Source: Psychrobacter faecalis
Lineage (GTDB): Bacteria; Pseudomonadota; Gammaproteobacteria; Pseudomonadales; Moraxellaceae
Direction of reading: 5' to 3'
Assembly (NCBI RefSeq): GCF_016107575.1
Contig: NZ_JABAST010000016.1
Location: 1 to 64,000 of the forward strand
Length of the DNA: 64,000 nucleotides
The notes under the pieces are model-generated. The model saw only the letters and a program-made list of their open reading frames with translations. It ran no database searches and had not been told where the DNA came from. The position numbers and the translations under genes are program-made. Shown here in pieces: positions 9,087-18,194 of the stretch; the first letter of the stretch is position 1; each line of letters opens with the position of its first letter.

Positions 9087-10592
9087 TTACCCTTGCTCTT
9101 CTGTCTCTTCAATCATCAATACCGCATTACGTACATCAGCCAGCCGCTGAATCATGGCATCATTACCGCCATCGAATATCGCACATTCGCGCTCATAAAC
9201 GGTCGTTGGGCGCATGACGCTTTGGAGCTGAACATGATGATTGATTTGTTTAATACCCGCATTTGGTAGCAAAATAAGCATCTGCTCTTTTTTACCGACG
9301 CTCTCTAATAAATGGCTCATCGCTTCAACTTGCGCATTGTCACTGACACCCGCTTTCGCTGGTAAGGCAAATCTTGACAGCTCGATATGCTTATCGTGGA
9401 TAATTTTATTGAGCATGAGATACAGCTTAGCGAGCATCACCCCTGCCAATGCTACTTTGGCATGGCTATTATCTGCCTTTAGCATCACATAAGCGCCGCT
9501 TTCATCAAAGTGTGGCTCATTAATTGCGCTGACCCCAAGCAATAATGGCTGCTTCAGTAATTCGGTCACCGCTTGATTTAATAACTGCGTACATAATGCC
9601 AAATAAGGCAGGCGCTGCGACGGCGCTAAGCGCTCGAGCATATTGAACTCATCATGAAAGACTATCTGGACGCTGACACTATCAAATGGACGGTTGGCAG
9701 ACAGCCGAGCCATACCATTAGAGCCATTAGACTTATGGCTGTCATGATTGTTAGCATTGCCAGCAGTCAGTTGGTCCTGTAGATTGTCCGCGCCATCGTT
9801 ATTCATAGCATGTGAAGTGGTGTCATGAGTCGCATCAAGCTCAGGATTTTGACCTTGCTGCCCTCTAACGTATTGATTGACCGCACTATGAATATCTAGT
9901 TTACGCGGTAGGTCTGATTTATCAGCATTTGGATTGCGGCTGGTAGCCGCGGCATTGGCTGCACTAGCGGATTCTGTTGACACATCTTCTGTTTCATCGC
10001 CACGCTCAAGGTTGCGCTCATAACCTCGCGCAAATTCGCGCTGATCAATCTGTCTGTACTGCTCGCGATGCAAATCTTGAATATCGCGGCTTAGCGCATT
10101 GATTTGCTCTTTGGTTGGGCGCGCAATATAACCATAAATCAGCCATAGCAACAAATGCAGCAGCATCGAGCCAATCACAAACGGCCACTGCATGGCGATA
10201 ATCTCACCCTTGCTAATGTCTTTAAGCGTCAAGGCCACGCTACCGATGACTGCATCGCCTTTGGTGGCGATTTGGCTAATGGTATCGCCTTGCTGCATCG
10301 GTGCATTACCGACTGGTACCAAGACATCACCATTATTGTCTTTAATCAAAATGCGCGTGACGTCCTGCTCGCTGGTATAACGATTGGCTATGACGCTAAG
10401 GCTGACGCGGTCTTTATTTTCTAAAGATAAGCGCGCTTCATCAATGAGCTGAGCGACCATTTGCTCGCCCTTTTGGGCACGGCTATTGCTCAGCTGCTGA
10501 TCGGTACTGATGACCAATAATAGGGTCTGCAAACAAAAACTAACCAGAAGAATAATGGCAAACAACCCTTGCCGCGGCGCTAAATACGTCAT
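9087..10592 (-). CDS. AhpA/YtjB-like inner-membrane protein, divergent from serB
   Basis: Protein of 501 residues. A first membrane helix (about 10-28) and a second (about 133-155) bracket a periplasmic sensor-like domain of about 100 residues. The cytoplasmic part has a basic helix, a long polar low-complexity linker rich in Asn, Asp, Ser and Ala (about 195-300), and a folded C-terminal domain. The two-helix architecture and the divergent position next to serB match E. coli ytjB (formerly smp), a membrane protein of unclear function. The C-terminal domain ends in an RECAIFDGGN segment. The linker is longer than in the E. coli protein. The assignment rests on architecture plus synteny. Confidence 0.7.
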   Translation of the reverse strand: MTYLAPRQGLFAIILLVSFCLQTLLLVISTDQQLSNSRAQKGEQMVAQLIDEARLSLENKDRVSLSVIANRYTSEQDVTRILIKDNNGDVLVPVGNAPMQQGDTISQIATKGDAVIGSVALTLKDISKGEIIAMQWPFVIGSMLLHLLLWLIYGYIARPTKEQINALSRDIQDLHREQYRQIDQREFARGYERNLERGDETEDVSTESASAANAAATSRNPNADKSDLPRKLDIHSAVNQYVRGQQGQNPELDATHDTTSHAMNNDGADNLQDQLTAGNANNHDSHKSNGSNGMARLSANRPFDSVSVQIVFHDEFNMLERLAPSQRLPYLALCTQLLNQAVTELLKQPLLLGVSAINEPHFDESGAYVMLKADNSHAKVALAGVMLAKLYLMLNKIIHDKHIELSRFALPAKAGVSDNAQVEAMSHLLESVGKKEQMLILLPNAGIKQINHHVQLQSVMRPTTVYERECAIFDGGNDAMIQRLADVRNAVLMIEETEEQG

Positions 10593-11114
10593 GATATGGT
10601 AAACTTTTTTGGATAAATGGAAGTAAAAAAACGAGGCTAAGGCTCATTTTCTAGAAGTGTATGCAGCTCTTAATTTGTCTATTTATTTTTTGCTTAATTT
10701 ACTAGCGCTGCCACTCAATCAATAGTATTGCAGTATTTAAACGCATAGCACTTAAACAAATAGCACTTAAACAAATAGCACCTAAACAGATGACAATGAA
10801 ACCAATGCTATTGATAAGACCTTGCCATCGTACAGCAGTTTTGTTGTGCAATTATGTTTGGTTCATACCTTTACCGACAAATCGAGCGCTTATTTTCTCT
10901 ACTATATCATCATAGTAAGGGTTATGGCGTTAGCGAATCGCATAAATTTATTGTAAGAATTTTCTTCTATGCGGCGGCGCTTTTTAGGCCTGTTAATTGG
11001 GTATGCTAAGCGTTTTTATCAGACTGTGAGACTTTGTACCTCATCTATAGGCGCTGCCCAGTAAAGCTGCTATTATTCCCAATCTTATATCAGCATACAA
11101 GGGACAATTGAGCG
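10593..11114. other. Divergent promoter region between ytjB-like gene and serB
   Basis: No coding frame is seen in about 520 bp. It contains a three-copy 15-bp tandem repeat (10746-10790). Promoters for both divergent genes must lie here, but I cannot place -35/-10 boxes convincingly. Confidence 0.5.
10746..10790. repeat. 15-bp tandem repeat, three copies
   Basis: tagcacttaaacaaa occurs twice exactly, then as tagcacctaaacaga, head to tail, between divergent genes. Confidence 0.9.
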
Positions 11115-12302
11115 ATGCAAAAAAATACATCTTACTCGTTACCAAAAGACAGCAAAGCTTGGCAACAAGCGGTCGATTCTGTAGCCTCATTATTGCCTGA
11201 AGGCACAAATCTACATGATTTTGATGCGCTACAATCCTTGCCTGTGTTTGCCTTAATTGTGGTATTGCCGACGCATGTATCTTCGCTCGATATTCATCAA
11301 TATGTGCAGTCTTGGGTCGATGAGCAGCCAAACTGGCACTTGGTCACTGTCGCAGAAGACGCCGACGCCAATTTTGTCGATATTGAGATTGCTGATATAG
11401 ATACCACGCAGCCATTTGCCAAGCGCTCGTTTATTGATGTGCAAGTGTTCCGCTATCTGCTGGTGCCCGTCACCGATACTCTCATGCACCCTGCTAAAAA
11501 GACAGCAGCGGCGCACATTATCGATGACCAATTGACCACCCGTCTGCGTCAAGAATTAATGGAAGACTATAAAAACTCGCAAACTGCCATAGGTAGCGAG
11601 CATTTAGATGTGGTCGACTGTCATATCTTGTCGGTCGGTCATATGCTACGTACCCATAAGCTGGCCTGTTTTGATATGGATTCGACGTTGATTGAACAAG
11701 AAGTCATCGTTGAGCTGGCAAAAACTGCGGGTATCGGCGAGAAAGTTGCAGCCATTACCGAAGCGGCGATGCGCGGTGAGATGGATTTTGATGAATCCTT
11801 TGCACAGCGCGTGGCGTTACTAAAAGGCATATCGACCGATGTGCTTGATGATATTTGTAGCCGTTTAACCTTATCAACAGGCGCGCTGACCACTATCAGC
11901 GCCCTTAAAGCTCTGGGTTATCATACAGTCTTGGTTTCAGGCGGCTTTACCTATTTTGCCCGTTATATCGCTGAGCAACTAGGCATCGATGAAGTCCACG
12001 CCAATGCGCTAGATATCGAAGACGGCGAAGTGACCGGTCATGTGCAACTGCCGATTATTAATGGCGCCAAAAAAGCGGCGATTGCTGAACATACTGCTGA
12101 GCGCTTGGGTATTGATATGTCACAAGTGGTTTGCGTCGGCGATGGCGCCAATGACTTACCGATGATGGCGCTAGCGGATTTGGGCGTGGCGTTTAATGCC
12201 AAACCTATCGTTCAAGCGCGTGCGGACGCTGCGGTCAATGTTACAGGGCTTGAAGGCGTGCTTTATGCGCTTGGCTATCCAGCCTTTGCCCGCACTAAAT
12301 AA
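11115..12302 (+). CDS. serB: Phosphoserine phosphatase
   Basis: Cytoplasmic HAD-superfamily enzyme of 395 residues catalysing the last step of serine biosynthesis, O-phosphoserine to serine plus phosphate. HAD motif I is FDMDST at 186-191, with nucleophile D187 and acid/base D189. Motif II is LVSGGFTYFA, and motifs III/IV include VGDGANDLPMM. The N-terminal 170 or so residues form the ACT-like regulatory region found in long SerB proteins. It is divergent from the YtjB-like gene, an arrangement also seen in E. coli, and is followed by a hairpin terminator. Confidence 0.95.
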   Translation: MQKNTSYSLPKDSKAWQQAVDSVASLLPEGTNLHDFDALQSLPVFALIVVLPTHVSSLDIHQYVQSWVDEQPNWHLVTVAEDADANFVDIEIADIDTTQPFAKRSFIDVQVFRYLLVPVTDTLMHPAKKTAAAHIIDDQLTTRLRQELMEDYKNSQTAIGSEHLDVVDCHILSVGHMLRTHKLACFDMDSTLIEQEVIVELAKTAGIGEKVAAITEAAMRGEMDFDESFAQRVALLKGISTDVLDDICSRLTLSTGALTTISALKALGYHTVLVSGGFTYFARYIAEQLGIDEVHANALDIEDGEVTGHVQLPIINGAKKAAIAEHTAERLGIDMSQVVCVGDGANDLPMMALADLGVAFNAKPIVQARADAAVNVTGLEGVLYALGYPAFARTK

Positions 12303-12324
12303 CGCTTAACCATTCTAAAAAATT

Positions 12325-12360
12325 AGCTAGGTTAAGGATTTGTCTTTAGCCTAGCTTTTA
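12325..12360 (+). terminator. Terminator of serB
   Basis: 13-bp stem with a wobble pair (agctaggttaagg / ctttagcctagct), six-base loop and tttta tail, 23 bases beyond the serB stop. It also argues against translation of the next gene starting as early as 12360. Confidence 0.8.
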
Positions 12361-12440
12361 TGGTTGAAGCTTTTTTATACCTACATCTCTTTTACCCTAT
12401 TCATCTTACTTTTATCTTATTAAATAAAAAAGGACTGTCC

Positions 12441-13451
12441 ATGACGGCATCACAATCACCGCGGCCAGATGCGCCGTCATCTTCCACTCCTATAGATAAT
12501 GCGTCTTTATCCCAAGAAAGCACCCCTATTTATAATGACAGTCCAAAGCAGCTATTTGGCGTCTATGCCAAAGGCATTGCGATGGGTGCAGCAGACATTG
12601 TACCCGGTGTTTCTGGCGGCACGATTGCCCTAATTGCAGGGATTTACGAGCGCTTGATTAATGCTTTGAGTAGCGTCGGCCCTCATCTTTGGCAAATCTT
12701 TCGCCAACAAGGCGGGCTTAAAGGCTTGGTCGCCGTATGGAAGCAAGTCGATGCCACTTTTTTGGTGTGCTTGCTACTTGGTATCGCCACCAGTTTTGCT
12801 ACGTTAGCTGGATTTATTAAGCATTTACTCGACCATCAGCCTTTACTGATTTGGTCGTTCTTTTTTGGTTTGGTGGTGGCAACAGTCTTTATCTTATTGA
12901 CTGAGATTACACGCTGGAATATAGGACGGGTGGTATTGTTTTTGCTAGGGGCTGGTAGCGCGGTTGTCATCAGTAGCTTACCGTTATTGACCACCGCGCC
13001 GAGTTTGCCGTATTTGTTTCTTGCAGGTGCGATTGCCATTTGTGCGATGATATTACCCGGTATCTCAGGCTCATTTATTCTATTATTAATGGGCGCTTAT
13101 GACACCGTACTCGAAGCGGTGCATACGCTAAACTTTAGTATTATTTTTACCGTCATAGCTGGCATGGCAACGGGGTTATTATTATTTACCCGTATGCTCA
13201 AATGGTTGCTATCACGCTATTATCAAGCAACCCTTGCCTTGTTGACAGGTTTTATTGCAGGCTCGCTGGTGAAAGTTTGGCCATGGAAAACCGATGCGCT
13301 CGGTACATTAAATAGCGCTGCTATCAGTAACGTCATGCCATGGCAATACCCTACGGGCGCGCATTGGCTGACGACTTTGGGCTTGATGCTGTTAGGCGCT
13401 GTTTTGGTCACTGCCTTATCGTGGTGGGGGCGCCGCGGCGTTCGCCCTTAA
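12441..13451 (+). CDS. DUF368 membrane protein, polyprenyl-phosphate translocase family
   Basis: Protein of 336 residues from the ATG preceded by aaaaaggac (an upstream in-frame start at 12360 lies in the serB terminator and is rejected). A polar N-terminus is followed by the DUF368 core: KGIAMGAADIVPGVSGGT near residues 43-60, and a second related motif, CAMILPGISGSF, around residue 200, on a background of about eight to nine membrane helices. The two PG(V/I)SG motifs form an internal pseudo-repeat characteristic of the family. DUF368 members have been shown to recycle undecaprenyl phosphate across the inner membrane (the PopT type). That role fits here but is inferred from family membership. 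It ends at a strong terminator. Confidence 0.88.
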   Translation: MTASQSPRPDAPSSSTPIDNASLSQESTPIYNDSPKQLFGVYAKGIAMGAADIVPGVSGGTIALIAGIYERLINALSSVGPHLWQIFRQQGGLKGLVAVWKQVDATFLVCLLLGIATSFATLAGFIKHLLDHQPLLIWSFFFGLVVATVFILLTEITRWNIGRVVLFLLGAGSAVVISSLPLLTTAPSLPYLFLAGAIAICAMILPGISGSFILLLMGAYDTVLEAVHTLNFSIIFTVIAGMATGLLLFTRMLKWLLSRYYQATLALLTGFIAGSLVKVWPWKTDALGTLNSAAISNVMPWQYPTGAHWLTTLGLMLLGAVLVTALSWWGRRGVRP

Positions 13452-13484
13452 AGCCAAATCTACGTTAAAGAGTATGTTAAGTCC

Positions 13485-13516
13485 AAAAAAGCGCCCACGA
13501 TTGAGGCGCTTTTTTG
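13485..13516 (+). terminator. Terminator of the DUF368 gene
   Basis: aaaaaagcgcc / ggcgctttttt stem with a nine-base loop and T tail. Confidence 0.85.
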
Positions 13517-13677
13517 TTGCTATTAACGGCGATATTTGCGAGCAATTTCCTTAAAACTGTTTAAAAAAATCAAACGTCAGCTGTTGTCGCAAAGTCGTCG
13601 CTAGCCTCTTTAGCTTTAGCTCGCAAACTTCCATAATGACCCTGTTGGAATTCACCTGATAAAGAGCGAGATGAACA

Positions 13678-14067
13678 ATGTTATTAACCATATTTTCTAC
13701 TTTTGCCAGTGAGACATGGGGCGTAGGTGCCATATTGGGTACTGGACTGCTAATGGGTTTGGTGCTTGCGCTGGCTTTATCGTCGCAGCGTTGGTTACTG
13801 TGGTATCTGTTTGGCGGCATGGCGTATTGGTTGGCGGTTGAAGCCATTCATAGCTTGTTAAGTTATTGGTCGGTACTATCAGAATGGCACAATTATGTGA
13901 TCGCGATGGGTATTAGCTGGTTGCCTTTGATAGGTTGGGTACTCTATAGAGCATTGCGTTACGAAGACGTCAGCCGCACTGTACATCAGCAGCGCGAGCG
14001 ACAAGCCGCCCGCTATATTGAACACACGCCCGTTTATGATGATGACTATCAACCGCGCTTTCAGTAA
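13678..14067 (+). CDS. Small inner-membrane protein of unknown function
   Basis: Protein of 129 residues with three predicted membrane helices (about 15-35, 38-60, 70-92). A charged cytoplasmic-looking tail rich in Arg, Gln, Tyr and Asp follows (RTVHQQRERQAARY). An aagagcgag site eight bases upstream supports the ATG. I do not recognise the family. It stands between the DUF368 and SCP2 genes, all on the plus strand, but the terminator ahead of it suggests its own promoter. Confidence 0.65.
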   Translation: MLLTIFSTFASETWGVGAILGTGLLMGLVLALALSSQRWLLWYLFGGMAYWLAVEAIHSLLSYWSVLSEWHNYVIAMGISWLPLIGWVLYRALRYEDVSRTVHQQRERQAARYIEHTPVYDDDYQPRFQ

Positions 14068-14286
14068 TTCAGTCATTCGGTCATTTACTAAGCTTGTTCC
14101 AATCATACCGCTGTCATCGAATGTTACAAGATACTTAAGGCACTCTACGTAAATCCTAAAGAATGGAAACTTATCATCTATTCAATCGTTTATAATCTAA
14201 TTATATATTTGTCATAAAAATTGTTATAAAGTACGCATTATTTTGCGTTTCATTTTTCATTCTTTAGGTTGTTTAGGAGTTCGATT

Positions 14287-14793
14287 ATGTTTACTGTTCC
14301 TGTATTAGATATTAAGTCTGACCCATTAGATGTGTTATTGGCGGTGATTGGTTATCGTTTATCGATGCTCGCTGATAGCGAAGATGAAGACGTCAAAGCG
14401 CTGTTTGCTGATCGTAAAGTCACTATCGAGCTTGCCAGCACTGACGCTGATATCGCGCGTTACTATAGCTTTGATAATGGTCAATTTAGTCAACATAGCG
14501 GTCACGCCAAAGACGCTGATTTGACGATTAATTTTAAAGATTCGATGACGGGCGTTAAGCTATTGACCAAAGGCAGCCTGCCTGCTTTTATGACTGCCGT
14601 GCAAGAAGGCAATTTGAGCATCGAGGGCGACTATAGCCTCATGATGTGGTTCAATAAGCTTGCCAAACATATTGTGCCAGCGGTGCCAGAACAGTACAAA
14701 CCTTATATTCAACAAGCCAAGCCTTATGCCTATAAAGCGCAGCAATTTGCCAATCATTGGATCGGTGTTGCTAAGCATAAATTGGGTAAGTAA
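14287..14793 (+). CDS. SCP2 sterol-binding domain protein
   Basis: Protein of 168 residues from the ATG preceded by taggag; the upstream in-frame TTG at 14269 has no comparable site. Residues about 35-125 follow the SCP2 lipid-carrier fold, with strands around KVTIELAS and ADLTINFKD, the segment LLTKGSLPAFMTAVQEGNLSI and the closing SLMMWFNKL helix. SCP2-like bacterial proteins bind hydrophobic ligands; some (UbiJ, UbiT) assist ubiquinone synthesis. The neighbours are not ubiquinone genes, so the role is open. Confidence 0.8.
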   Translation: MFTVPVLDIKSDPLDVLLAVIGYRLSMLADSEDEDVKALFADRKVTIELASTDADIARYYSFDNGQFSQHSGHAKDADLTINFKDSMTGVKLLTKGSLPAFMTAVQEGNLSIEGDYSLMMWFNKLAKHIVPAVPEQYKPYIQQAKPYAYKAQQFANHWIGVAKHKLGK

Positions 14794-14862
14794 TAACTCA
14801 ATCGAATAAATAATGTCACGAGTGAAAATAAGCAGAGAGTAGCTGGCTAACGTCCATATAAT

Positions 14863-14910
14863 CTAGCGTAAAAACAATTTAGCGTAAAAACAGTCTAGTG
14901 TAAAAATAAC
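14863..14910. repeat. 16-bp tandem repeat, three copies
   Basis: ctagcgtaaaaacaat, ttagcgtaaaaacagt and ctagtgtaaaaataac lie head to tail in the spacer between the SCP2 gene and bioB. Confidence 0.9.
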
Positions 14911-14949
14911 CTAGATACGTTTCACTACTTAGCACTATTCTGATTTTCT

Positions 14950-14987
14950 AAAAAGGTTGCGGTATACTATACGGCAACCTTTTTTTA
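14950..14987 (+). terminator. Terminator before bioB
   Basis: aaaaaggttgc / gcaaccttttt stem with a 13-base loop and continuing T run. It ends the SCP2 transcript, so bioB has its own promoter. The spacer 14794-15115 otherwise holds only the tandem repeat. Confidence 0.85.
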
Positions 14988-15115
14988 TTGCCTAAATTAT
15001 TTTGTCTACACTTTAACAAAGGCATAAACCCAAGGTTACTCAATTTTTCTTAATTTAACTAATCGCTATTAATTTATCTAATACCTCTTAATATCGTTAT
15101 AAAAGGATTTATCTC

Positions 15116-16282
15116 ATGGCAGGATTGCTTAATATCTCAGAACCAAATGCCAATAACCATAGTCATAATAATACTGATTCAATACTTAATAATAACAATG
15201 CGTCCCATGATTTTTTAGCAAGCTTAGCGACAGACGCGACTAAAAACCGCGAGAAAAAATACAGCCGTGAACAAATCGCTCAGTTGTTTGACTTGCCGTT
15301 GATGGATTTATTACTGCAAGCACAGACGATACACCGCCAACACTTTAGCGCTAATGAAGTACAAATCAGCACCTTACTGTCTATCAAGACCGGTAACTGT
15401 CCTGAAGATTGCGGTTACTGCTCGCAGTCCGGTCACCACCGCGATACCACTAAGCTACAAGCAGAAAAGCGTATAGAAGTCGATAAAGTCATTGCCGCCG
15501 CCAAACGCGCCAAAGCCACAGGTTCATCGCGCTTTTGTATGGGTGCAGCGTGGAAGCATCCAAGCGCCAAAGACATGCCTTATGTGGTCGAACTGGTCAA
15601 AGAAGTCAAAGCATTGGGACTTGAAACCTGTATGACTCTTGGTATGCTAGATACAGACCAAGCAGCACAGTTGGCGGATGCAGGTTTAGATTATTACAAT
15701 CATAATCTCGATACCTCGAGAAGTTACTACGAGCAAGTGGTCAGTACGCGCAGCTATGATGAGCGCTTAGATACCATTGCGAATGTACGCAATTCAGGTA
15801 TTAACGTTTGTAGCGGCAACATCGTTGGCATGGGTGAAAGCCGTAATGATCGCATCGCTTGGGTCCATGAGTTACTAAAAATGCCCAAAGCGCCTGAATC
15901 TATTCCAGTCAATTTACTGGTGCCTATTCAAGGGACGCCGATTGGCGATAAAGTATTAGCACAAGGTCAGCTATCCGTTCTTGAATGGATACGGACGATT
16001 GCCGTAACGCGTATCTGCTGTCCAACCAGCTACGTACGCTTATCTGCTGGACGCGAAAGCTTGTCTGACGCTGAACAAGCATTGGCATTCATGGCAGGGG
16101 CAAATTCATTCTTTTATGGTGATAAGCTTTTGACCACTGGCAATGCCAGCCAGTCAGGTGATGATAGACTGATGCGCGAGCTTGGTTTGACTAAGCAATT
16201 TGCCGCGCCACGAGCGCCAAAGCAAGTAGCGGTGCTTGACGCCATGAGTGGTCATCAGTCGCAAGTTGTCTTAGCAGAGTAA
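15116..16282 (+). CDS. bioB: Biotin synthase
   Basis: Radical-SAM enzyme of 388 residues that inserts sulfur into dethiobiotin to make biotin. The [4Fe-4S] motif CPEDCGYC has cysteines 95, 99 and 102. Further conserved segments include [45 protein letters not shown] and SAGRESL, which coordinate SAM, substrate and the second cluster. The N-terminus carries about 42 extra residues rich in Asn, Ser and His compared with E. coli BioB, where the cysteines lie at 53, 57 and 60. The ATG follows an aaaagga site, so the extension is probably translated. No other bio genes are adjacent. Confidence 0.97.
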   Translation: MAGLLNISEPNANNHSHNNTDSILNNNNASHDFLASLATDATKNREKKYSREQIAQLFDLPLMDLLLQAQTIHRQHFSANEVQISTLLSIKTGNCPEDCGYCSQSGHHRDTTKLQAEKRIEVDKVIAAAKRAKATGSSRFCMGAAWKHPSAKDMPYVVELVKEVKALGLETCMTLGMLDTDQAAQLADAGLDYYNHNLDTSRSYYEQVVSTRSYDERLDTIANVRNSGINVCSGNIVGMGESRNDRIAWVHELLKMPKAPESIPVNLLVPIQGTPIGDKVLAQGQLSVLEWIRTIAVTRICCPTSYVRLSAGRESLSDAEQALAFMAGANSFFYGDKLLTTGNASQSGDDRLMRELGLTKQFAAPRAPKQVAVLDAMSGHQSQVVLAE

Positions 16283-16358
16283 ATGCCATACGTGCCGCTA
16301 CCATTATCGCGTCATCTACGCTAAGCTTGCCAACATTATTAATTAAGAAATTGCGCAC

Positions 16359-16388
16359 AAAATACTAAAACGTAAAATACTAAAACGT
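16359..16388. repeat. 15-bp perfect tandem duplication before hemJ
   Basis: aaaatactaaaacgt occurs twice head to tail, ending 10 bases before the hemJ start and thus just beside its ribosome-binding site. Confidence 0.9.
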
Positions 16389-16398
16389 AAGAGAGAAA

Positions 16399-16836
16399 AT
16401 GATGGCAGACTATTTTAATTGGATTAAAGCGGCTCACATTATCTCTATGGTGTGCTGGTTTGCGGCGATATTTTATCTGCCACGCCTATTCGTGTATCAT
16501 GCGATGAGTGACGATAGCATCAGCTACGAGCGCTTTGCCATTATGGAGCGAAAGCTCTATCGCGGTATCATGACGCCATCGATGATAGCCACTTGGTTGT
16601 TTGGTTTATGGATGTTGGGAATGGGCTGGGATGTGTATAAAACTCAGGGCTGGCTACACGTAAAACTACTATTGGTGGTACTGCTATCAGGTTATCATGG
16701 CGCTTGCGGATTTTATCGCAAAAAGCTGATTGATAATCCGCATTATAAAACACATAAATTTTGGCGCTGGTTTAATGAAATCCCCGTATTTGCGTTAATT
16801 TTCATTGTCATTTTAGTGGTGGTAAAACCTTTTTAA
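16399..16836 (+). CDS. hemJ: Protoporphyrinogen IX oxidase, HemJ type
   Basis: Inner-membrane haem-biosynthesis enzyme of 145 residues with four membrane helices that oxidises protoporphyrinogen IX to protoporphyrin IX. The family landmarks are visible: WIKAAHII near the N-terminus with a conserved His, the segment FYLPRLFVYHA, MERKLYRGIMTPSM, and WLHVKLLLV with YHG in the third helix region. Its length fits the family. Other haem genes are absent nearby. It converges on the secreted peptidase-like gene, with the shared hairpin between them. Confidence 0.92.
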   Translation: MMADYFNWIKAAHIISMVCWFAAIFYLPRLFVYHAMSDDSISYERFAIMERKLYRGIMTPSMIATWLFGLWMLGMGWDVYKTQGWLHVKLLLVVLLSGYHGACGFYRKKLIDNPHYKTHKFWRWFNEIPVFALIFIVILVVVKPF

Positions 16837-16895
16837 AATAATGGAAAGTAAAGCTGACTTACCTTAAAAGTATTTTTATCTTGAGTCTGAAACTC

Positions 16896-16973
16896 AAAAA
16901 AAAGCGTCCGTTATGAACTGACCCCCAAATGTTGGACGGTTTATTACTTTAATAAGTAACGGACGCTTTTTTT
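16896..16973. mobile_element. IS3-like terminal relic forming a bidirectional terminator hairpin
   Basis: Long perfect inverted arms (aaaaaaaagcgtccgtta at 16896-16913, complement ending in seven T at 16973) flank a 43-base loop. The loop begins with tgaactgaccccc and continues caaatgttggac (16914-16937). That loop start resembles the conserved ends of IS3-family (IS150 group) elements, which typically read TGxACTGxCCCC...TTGGAC. No transposase reading frame or second end is nearby. T runs on both sides let the arms terminate hemJ on the plus strand and possibly transcripts on the minus strand. The IS origin is inferred from the terminus alone. Confidence 0.5.
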
Positions 16974-17000
16974 AAGTCTTGTTATCTCAAATTAACGCTA

Positions 17001-17834
17001 TTAAACATTTGGCCGCATGATTTGATAGACATTGCTTAAATCATAAACACGGTAGCGCGCAGGCTCACGGCGATTTTCACCAGCATAGCTAAGTATCAAT
17101 GCTTGCTTGGCACGCTCATCGACCCAGCCAACAAATAGCCCGCTGTGCTCGACGCCATTGTAGCCGTGATTGATATAGTAGAGCCAATCACCGACTTCTA
17201 TCTCACTGCTATTGGCATAAGGGCCTTGTCCGTAGGTGCCTTTATGGATGGTATTACGGCTCACCCCTGCTCGATTAAATACCGCATTGAGATAATCCCA
17301 GCAGCCACCTTTAATAATCGTCCGCTCATTGAGCGCCATCTTGCGCGCGGTGCTGATGACTTCCCGCGCCGCCCGACTACTTTGGGTTTCAGCATTACTG
17401 AGTAGCGGCAAATATTCGCTATCGACATTGTCATAACTGCCCGATAGAAATGCCGGCAGAACGGTTGGCGCTTGGCGTTGGACTGCCGGATAGCGGTAAT
17501 TGCTTTGGGCGTTACCGATATAAGCATTTTGGTTAGCATACGAGGTATTAGACGCGCTATTAGTCGTATAACTTGGTTGCGCGCTGCTCGCATTCGCGCG
17601 ATAGCTAGCAGCATTGCTAGCGCGTTGAATGGTAGATCGCGTCGTGATTTTGGCAGGAGGAACCGCTGAGTACGTTGGGGTATATCGGGCGCTATAATTA
17701 GGTTGAGCTGATTTTTGTGCAATCAGGGCGCTCATGCTATCGGCATTTGCTTGGTTGACCGGAAAAACTGTAACAAAGGTAAATAATAATGCACTGCTCG
17801 ACGTTGTGATTGACCAAAAGGACAAACGCGACAT
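17001..17834 (-). CDS. Secreted protein with NlpC/P60- or CHAP-like cysteine peptidase domain
   Basis: Protein of 277 residues from the ATG six bases after AAGGAG; a TTG two codons earlier overlaps that site. A signal peptide (hydrophobic SSALLFTFV, cleavage near ANADS, residues about 30-33) is followed by a low-complexity Ser/Ala/Asn/Tyr/Gln linker to about residue 115. The C-terminal domain contains GGCWDYL (Cys178), VGDWLYYINHG and EHSGLFVGW (His230). This Cys-then-His order fits NlpC/P60 or CHAP amidase folds acting on peptidoglycan. The family assignment is tentative, and activity is inferred. Confidence 0.65.
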   Translation of the reverse strand: MSRLSFWSITTSSSALLFTFVTVFPVNQANADSMSALIAQKSAQPNYSARYTPTYSAVPPAKITTRSTIQRASNAASYRANASSAQPSYTTNSASNTSYANQNAYIGNAQSNYRYPAVQRQAPTVLPAFLSGSYDNVDSEYLPLLSNAETQSSRAAREVISTARKMALNERTIIKGGCWDYLNAVFNRAGVSRNTIHKGTYGQGPYANSSEIEVGDWLYYINHGYNGVEHSGLFVGWVDERAKQALILSYAGENRREPARYRVYDLSNVYQIMRPNV

Positions 17835-18194
17835 GACCAACTCCTTGGCGACATATTATTGATGACTTAGCTTGAGCTTTGACCATTCACAAAGTTTGGT
17901 CTTTATAAGCTGGTATCAATAAGCATATTAACGATAAATAAGATAAATTTTTCAACCCTACTTATAAACCATTTGTACAGGAATCTGCAAGTACTATTGC
18001 TTTTAGATAAGCGATAAAAGGTATGAAATTGAGGATAAGTGGTAAAACGAGGCTTGGTTTTTATAAAAATATGGTTTTTAGAAAGACATCGGCTTTAGAA
18101 ATATGAACGGAGATTCAGAAAGAATACTTAGCTATTATCAGATTGTAGACTATTTATAGAAAAACAGACCAAAGGATAAAAGCTAATCAATAAT
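17835..18194. other. Intergenic region, no gene seen
   Basis: AT-rich spacer of 360 bp upstream of the secreted-protein gene. It should carry that gene's promoter. No RNA gene or coherent repeat is recognised. Confidence 0.45.

Noticed and set aside
11041..11552. Minus-strand frames across the serB start
   Set aside because: They are antisense to the conserved serB coding sequence and show no independent support.
12360..12440. Longer N-terminus for the DUF368 protein from an earlier start
   Set aside because: The earlier codon lies at the edge of the serB terminator and has no ribosome-binding site; ATG at 12441 has a good one.
16837..17000. Complete insertion sequence at the IS3-like end
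   Set aside because: There is no transposase frame and no second terminus; at most a solo end remains.
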